Assembly (NCBI GenBank): GCA_031289955.1
Contig: JAITOL010000151.1
Span: 1-35,472 of the forward strand
DNA from: Synergistaceae bacterium
GTDB taxonomy: Bacteria > Synergistota > Synergistia > Synergistales > Synergistaceae
Length of the DNA stretch: 35,472 nucleotides
Direction: 5' to 3'
In this document: positions 33,658-35,472 of the stretch, in pieces
Layout of the letters: every line of letters begins with the position of its first letter
Numbering within the stretch: the first letter of the stretch is position 1
Notes under the pieces: model-generated
Seen by the model: only the letters and a program-made list of their open reading frames with translations
The model's database searches: none
What the model was told of the DNA's origin: nothing
Position numbers and translations under genes: made by a program

Positions 33658-33846
33658 ATGAGATATATAATTTGCTTTCAACAGTCGACTCTGGGCAAGA
33701 AACCAATAATTTCATCACTCAACACCTACCCAAAAAACATAAGCGAAAAATTGAAGGACGCCAGACTCGCTGTGGGATTTTTCCAGAGATCTGATGGTTT
33801 ACACGCCTTTGCCGACGCGGTAAATATTAGTTCTGATATAATATAA
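33658..33846 (+). CDS. Small hypothetical protein (62 residues)
   Basis: AGGGAG (33645-33650) lies 7 bases before the ATG, and the frame begins MRYIICFQQS and ends in a helix-like stretch LKDARLAVGFFQRSDGLHAF. I do not recognise it. It lies between a restriction-enzyme fragment and a nucleotidyltransferase-like gene, so it may be a defence or toxin-antitoxin remnant. It is short but has a better ribosome binding site than its neighbours. Confidence 0.4.
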   Translation: MRYIICFQQSTLGKKPIISSLNTYPKNISEKLKDARLAVGFFQRSDGLHAFADAVNISSDII

Positions 33847-33852
33847 ATTAGT

Positions 33853-34131
33853 TTGAGCCTCTTGCGGATTGCATTATGGCGGATAGGGGTGACTCGAATA
33901 GACGCATCGGCACAGCTGGAGTTGAATATAATAGTCCGGGAAATTGGTTCCTTGTTGCCTGATGCCAGGATATTTCTGTTTGGGTCGTATGCGACTGGAA
34001 AACAAACAGCTGGAAGCGATTTTGACCTCTGCGTCGTTGCGCCTGGATTTCCTGCCAGACGGATGGATGTCATTCACTCCATACGTGACGCTATCGCTGA
34101 TAAAACCACCCTGCTCTCATTTCGGCAATAA
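33853..34131 (+). CDS. Minimal nucleotidyltransferase-like protein (MNT type), possibly truncated
   Basis: Short protein (up to 92 residues) with the MNT signature LFGSYATGKQ followed by GSDFDLCVV, that is GSxxxG and DxD for metal and nucleotide binding. In toxin-antitoxin pairs such proteins act with HEPN partners, often as antitoxins that add nucleotides to the toxin (known for the family). No HEPN partner is seen here. The start may be TTG 33853 or GTG 33889. The frame stops soon after the helix following the active site, earlier than usual, so the C-terminal strand with the third acidic residue appears to be missing. Confidence 0.55.
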   Translation: MSLLRIALWRIGVTRIDASAQLELNIIVREIGSLLPDARIFLFGSYATGKQTAGSDFDLCVVAPGFPARRMDVIHSIRDAIADKTTLLSFRQ

Positions 34132-34225
34132 TGACACAAGTACCGTTAATTTAGACGGATTAGTCGTTATATTGAATTTAGCCGACGAAGCCTCAGAAAA
34201 TATGTCCCGACAAGCCTATCCTTCG

Positions 34226-35017
34226 TTATTGGCGAAGGGTTCCAAGTTCCTCGATCGAAAGACCAGTCCCCTGCGCTATCTGCTCAACAGGCAATCCCAT
34301 TTTCAGAAAATTCTGAGCGACCTCAAGCGCCTTCTTTGATTCGCCTTCCATCAGGGCTTCTTCCCTGCGGATTTGTTTTGAATACTCGTCAAGCGGTATG
34401 GTTTTCATCTTGTAAGCCTCCTTCACTTCTTGAGTCATTCCGGGATCGTCCAGCCAGAATATCCTGCCAGCAAACTCAAGGATAAACTTTCGCTGTGTAC
34501 TATCATATTCCCGCTCAGTCGTCGTGTTCAAGAGTTCCCACGCGTATTTTTCGCGCAAGGCAATGTCGTCCTCGGTTCCAAGCGACAGACGCCCGGCGTA
34601 CATCACCCGCGCGAACGGGCGCTTGTCCTCTCGCAGTTCTTTCACATCGTAACTCGGAAGATGAAACGTCCTGTATTTAATTGAGACCTCAAAACCGTAA
34701 CATGTCTCGGTATAAGATTTCACGTCCTCCGAATTGCCCGTGTATATGGCGAAACCAGTCGTTTTTCCGCGCGGCCGGGACGCTCTCAGACGGATATACG
34801 AATCAAACATCCTCTCGCTGAAACCACTGTCGGACGCATGCTGCTGTTCCGCAAAACACGCGACGCTCCATTCCTCTCCGCCGATCACAGGGACGTTCAG
34901 AAAAACATCCGAAACCAGCATCCCTTTATCGGAGCCCGAACCTTTCATTGGCAGTTCCATGCCCGTTATGCTTGTAACTTCCTTTGACGTATCCATTTCA
35001 GTGGCGAGGTCGGGCAT
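34226..35017 (-). CDS. Rpn-family recombination-promoting nuclease/putative transposase, start codon abnormal
   Basis: Protein of 263 residues counted from the first ATG, in the Rpn/PD-(D/E)XK family associated with recombination. Visible parts: FAEQQH with the preceding EEWSVACF strand, which matches the exD-ExQ-like core region; a C-terminal helical section with YSKQIRREEALMEGES; and an end LSIEELGTLRQ. The coding signal does not begin at this ATG: the frame stays open upstream for 45 codons (to a stop at 35150-35152) and includes PNIRPKISGKPHKWRDTAWKL-type sequence, but contains no ATG, GTG or TTG. An ATT at 35126-35128 after a GGAAGGGG could serve as a rare start, or the gene has lost its start and is decaying. 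Confidence 0.6.
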   Translation of the reverse strand: MPDLATEMDTSKEVTSITGMELPMKGSGSDKGMLVSDVFLNVPVIGGEEWSVACFAEQQHASDSGFSERMFDSYIRLRASRPRGKTTGFAIYTGNSEDVKSYTETCYGFEVSIKYRTFHLPSYDVKELREDKRPFARVMYAGRLSLGTEDDIALREKYAWELLNTTTEREYDSTQRKFILEFAGRIFWLDDPGMTQEVKEAYKMKTIPLDEYSKQIRREEALMEGESKKALEVAQNFLKMGLPVEQIAQGTGLSIEELGTLRQ

Positions 35018-35128
35018 GAAATACGTGATAGCATCCCGCGCGCCGTCAACAATGGCGAGTTTCCAAGCAGTGTCGCGCCATTTGTGCGGCTTCCCGCTTA
35101 TCTTTGGCCGGATGTTCGGAATGATAAT

Positions 35129-35381
35129 CGCCCCTTCCTTTTTTCTATATTATATCAAGTCCACTGCGTATTGTCCTGCATTGTTGTCTCTCCCCAAACC
35201 ACAGGTTCGTTTCCAAGTGCCTAAACTCCATAAGCAGGGCTGCAAAAAATCGCGAAAATAGCCCCCACATAATGATGCCCAGTTATTTTATAGGCCGTTT
35301 TGCGCCATTAAAACCATTGAGCGCGATATCTCTGTCAGCTCAGGAGTTTTTCCCCTCCTGACGCGTTTCTGACTATCGCCA
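35129..35381. other. Spacer without a supported gene
   Basis: I see no gene here. CAGGAG (35341-35346) and CTCCTG (35355-35360) form a 6-bp hairpin without a T-run. On the minus strand an AGGAGGTG near 35378-35387 precedes a 15-codon frame that is too short to support. Confidence 0.4.
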
Positions 35382-35472
35382 TCACCTCCTCTTAATCATG
35401 GCGCACACGGCAAAAACATCTCCAATCGTGACAACGCGTGCATCAATACTTGCGACCCAGCGTCCAGCGAAT
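35382..35472 (-). CDS. Possible 3' end of a gene entering from the right edge
   Basis: The minus strand is open from the window edge to a TGA at 35382-35384, and the last residues read in a protein-like way (WVASIDARVVTIGDVFAVCA, then MIKRR). Only 29 codons are visible, too few to name a family. It could be the end of a real gene outside the window or chance. Confidence 0.3.
   Translation of the reverse strand, partial: FAGRWVASIDARVVTIGDVFAVCAMIKRR

Noticed and set aside
34132-34339. Plus-strand continuation after the nucleotidyltransferase-like gene
   Set aside because: The open frame there is antisense to the Rpn nuclease gene and does not restore the missing nucleotidyltransferase end.

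Overview
The window looks like an accessory island from a diderm, fermentative bacterium that lies next to, or is replacing, chromosomal genes. TolC, a periplasmic adaptor, an Opp/Dpp peptide importer and Rpn-type nuclease remnants all fit a Gram-negative anaerobe. Gene style (many ATA codons in a moderately GC-rich genome) suggests a Synergistota-like lineage, but this is an inference. No rRNA, tRNA or CRISPR was seen.

Layout. (1) 23-1132: an orphan TrbG/VirB9 conjugation gene ending in a strong terminator. (2) 1243-1571: a periodic AT-rich repeat, a TTGACA promoter and a mini-ORF. (3) 1572-9410, plus strand: a biosynthetic operon. It encodes a Nif11-type precursor peptide, a tandem-GNAT acyltransferase, an acyl carrier protein, an active ketosynthase, a FabZ-like dehydratase, a ketosynthase-like protein lacking its whole catalytic triad (chain-length-factor-like), a FabG-like ketoreductase, three more Nif11 precursors and a radical SAM/SPASM enzyme. 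(4) 9539-23191, minus strand, convergent: an export operon read as TolC, MacA-like adaptor, NHLM-type HlyD, NHLM peptidase-ABC exporter, second NHLM ABC exporter, HExxH metalloprotein, unknown protein, and a very unusual periplasmic-sensor/MFS fusion. (5) 23192-24139: a gene-poor 948-base spacer with candidate promoters and two palindromic operator-like sites. (6) 24140-29729: a complete five-gene peptide ABC importer with terminator, more GC-rich in appearance. (7) 30071-33271: a hybrid histidine kinase. (8) 33281-35472: gene debris (type ISP restriction enzyme tail, minimal nucleotidyltransferase, Rpn nuclease lacking a normal start).

How the genes fit together. My main reading is a ribosomal lipopeptide pathway. 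A dedicated type II polyketide/fatty-acid set (ACP, KS, KS-like partner, DH, KR, no enoyl reductase) makes an acyl chain that is probably unsaturated. The tandem GNAT transfers it from the ACP to Nif11 precursors. All four precursors have leaders of exactly 86 residues ending in a double Gly, and all carry a Lys at core position 1 or 2. The radical SAM/SPASM enzyme adds a second modification. The C39-peptidase ABC exporter removes the leader, and export runs through two adaptors and TolC. GNAT-lipidated RiPPs are known (goadvionins, selidamides). The combination with a discrete KS/KS-like/DH/KR/ACP type II set, four Nif11 precursors and an NHLM/TolC export operon is, as far as I know, not a standard described arrangement.
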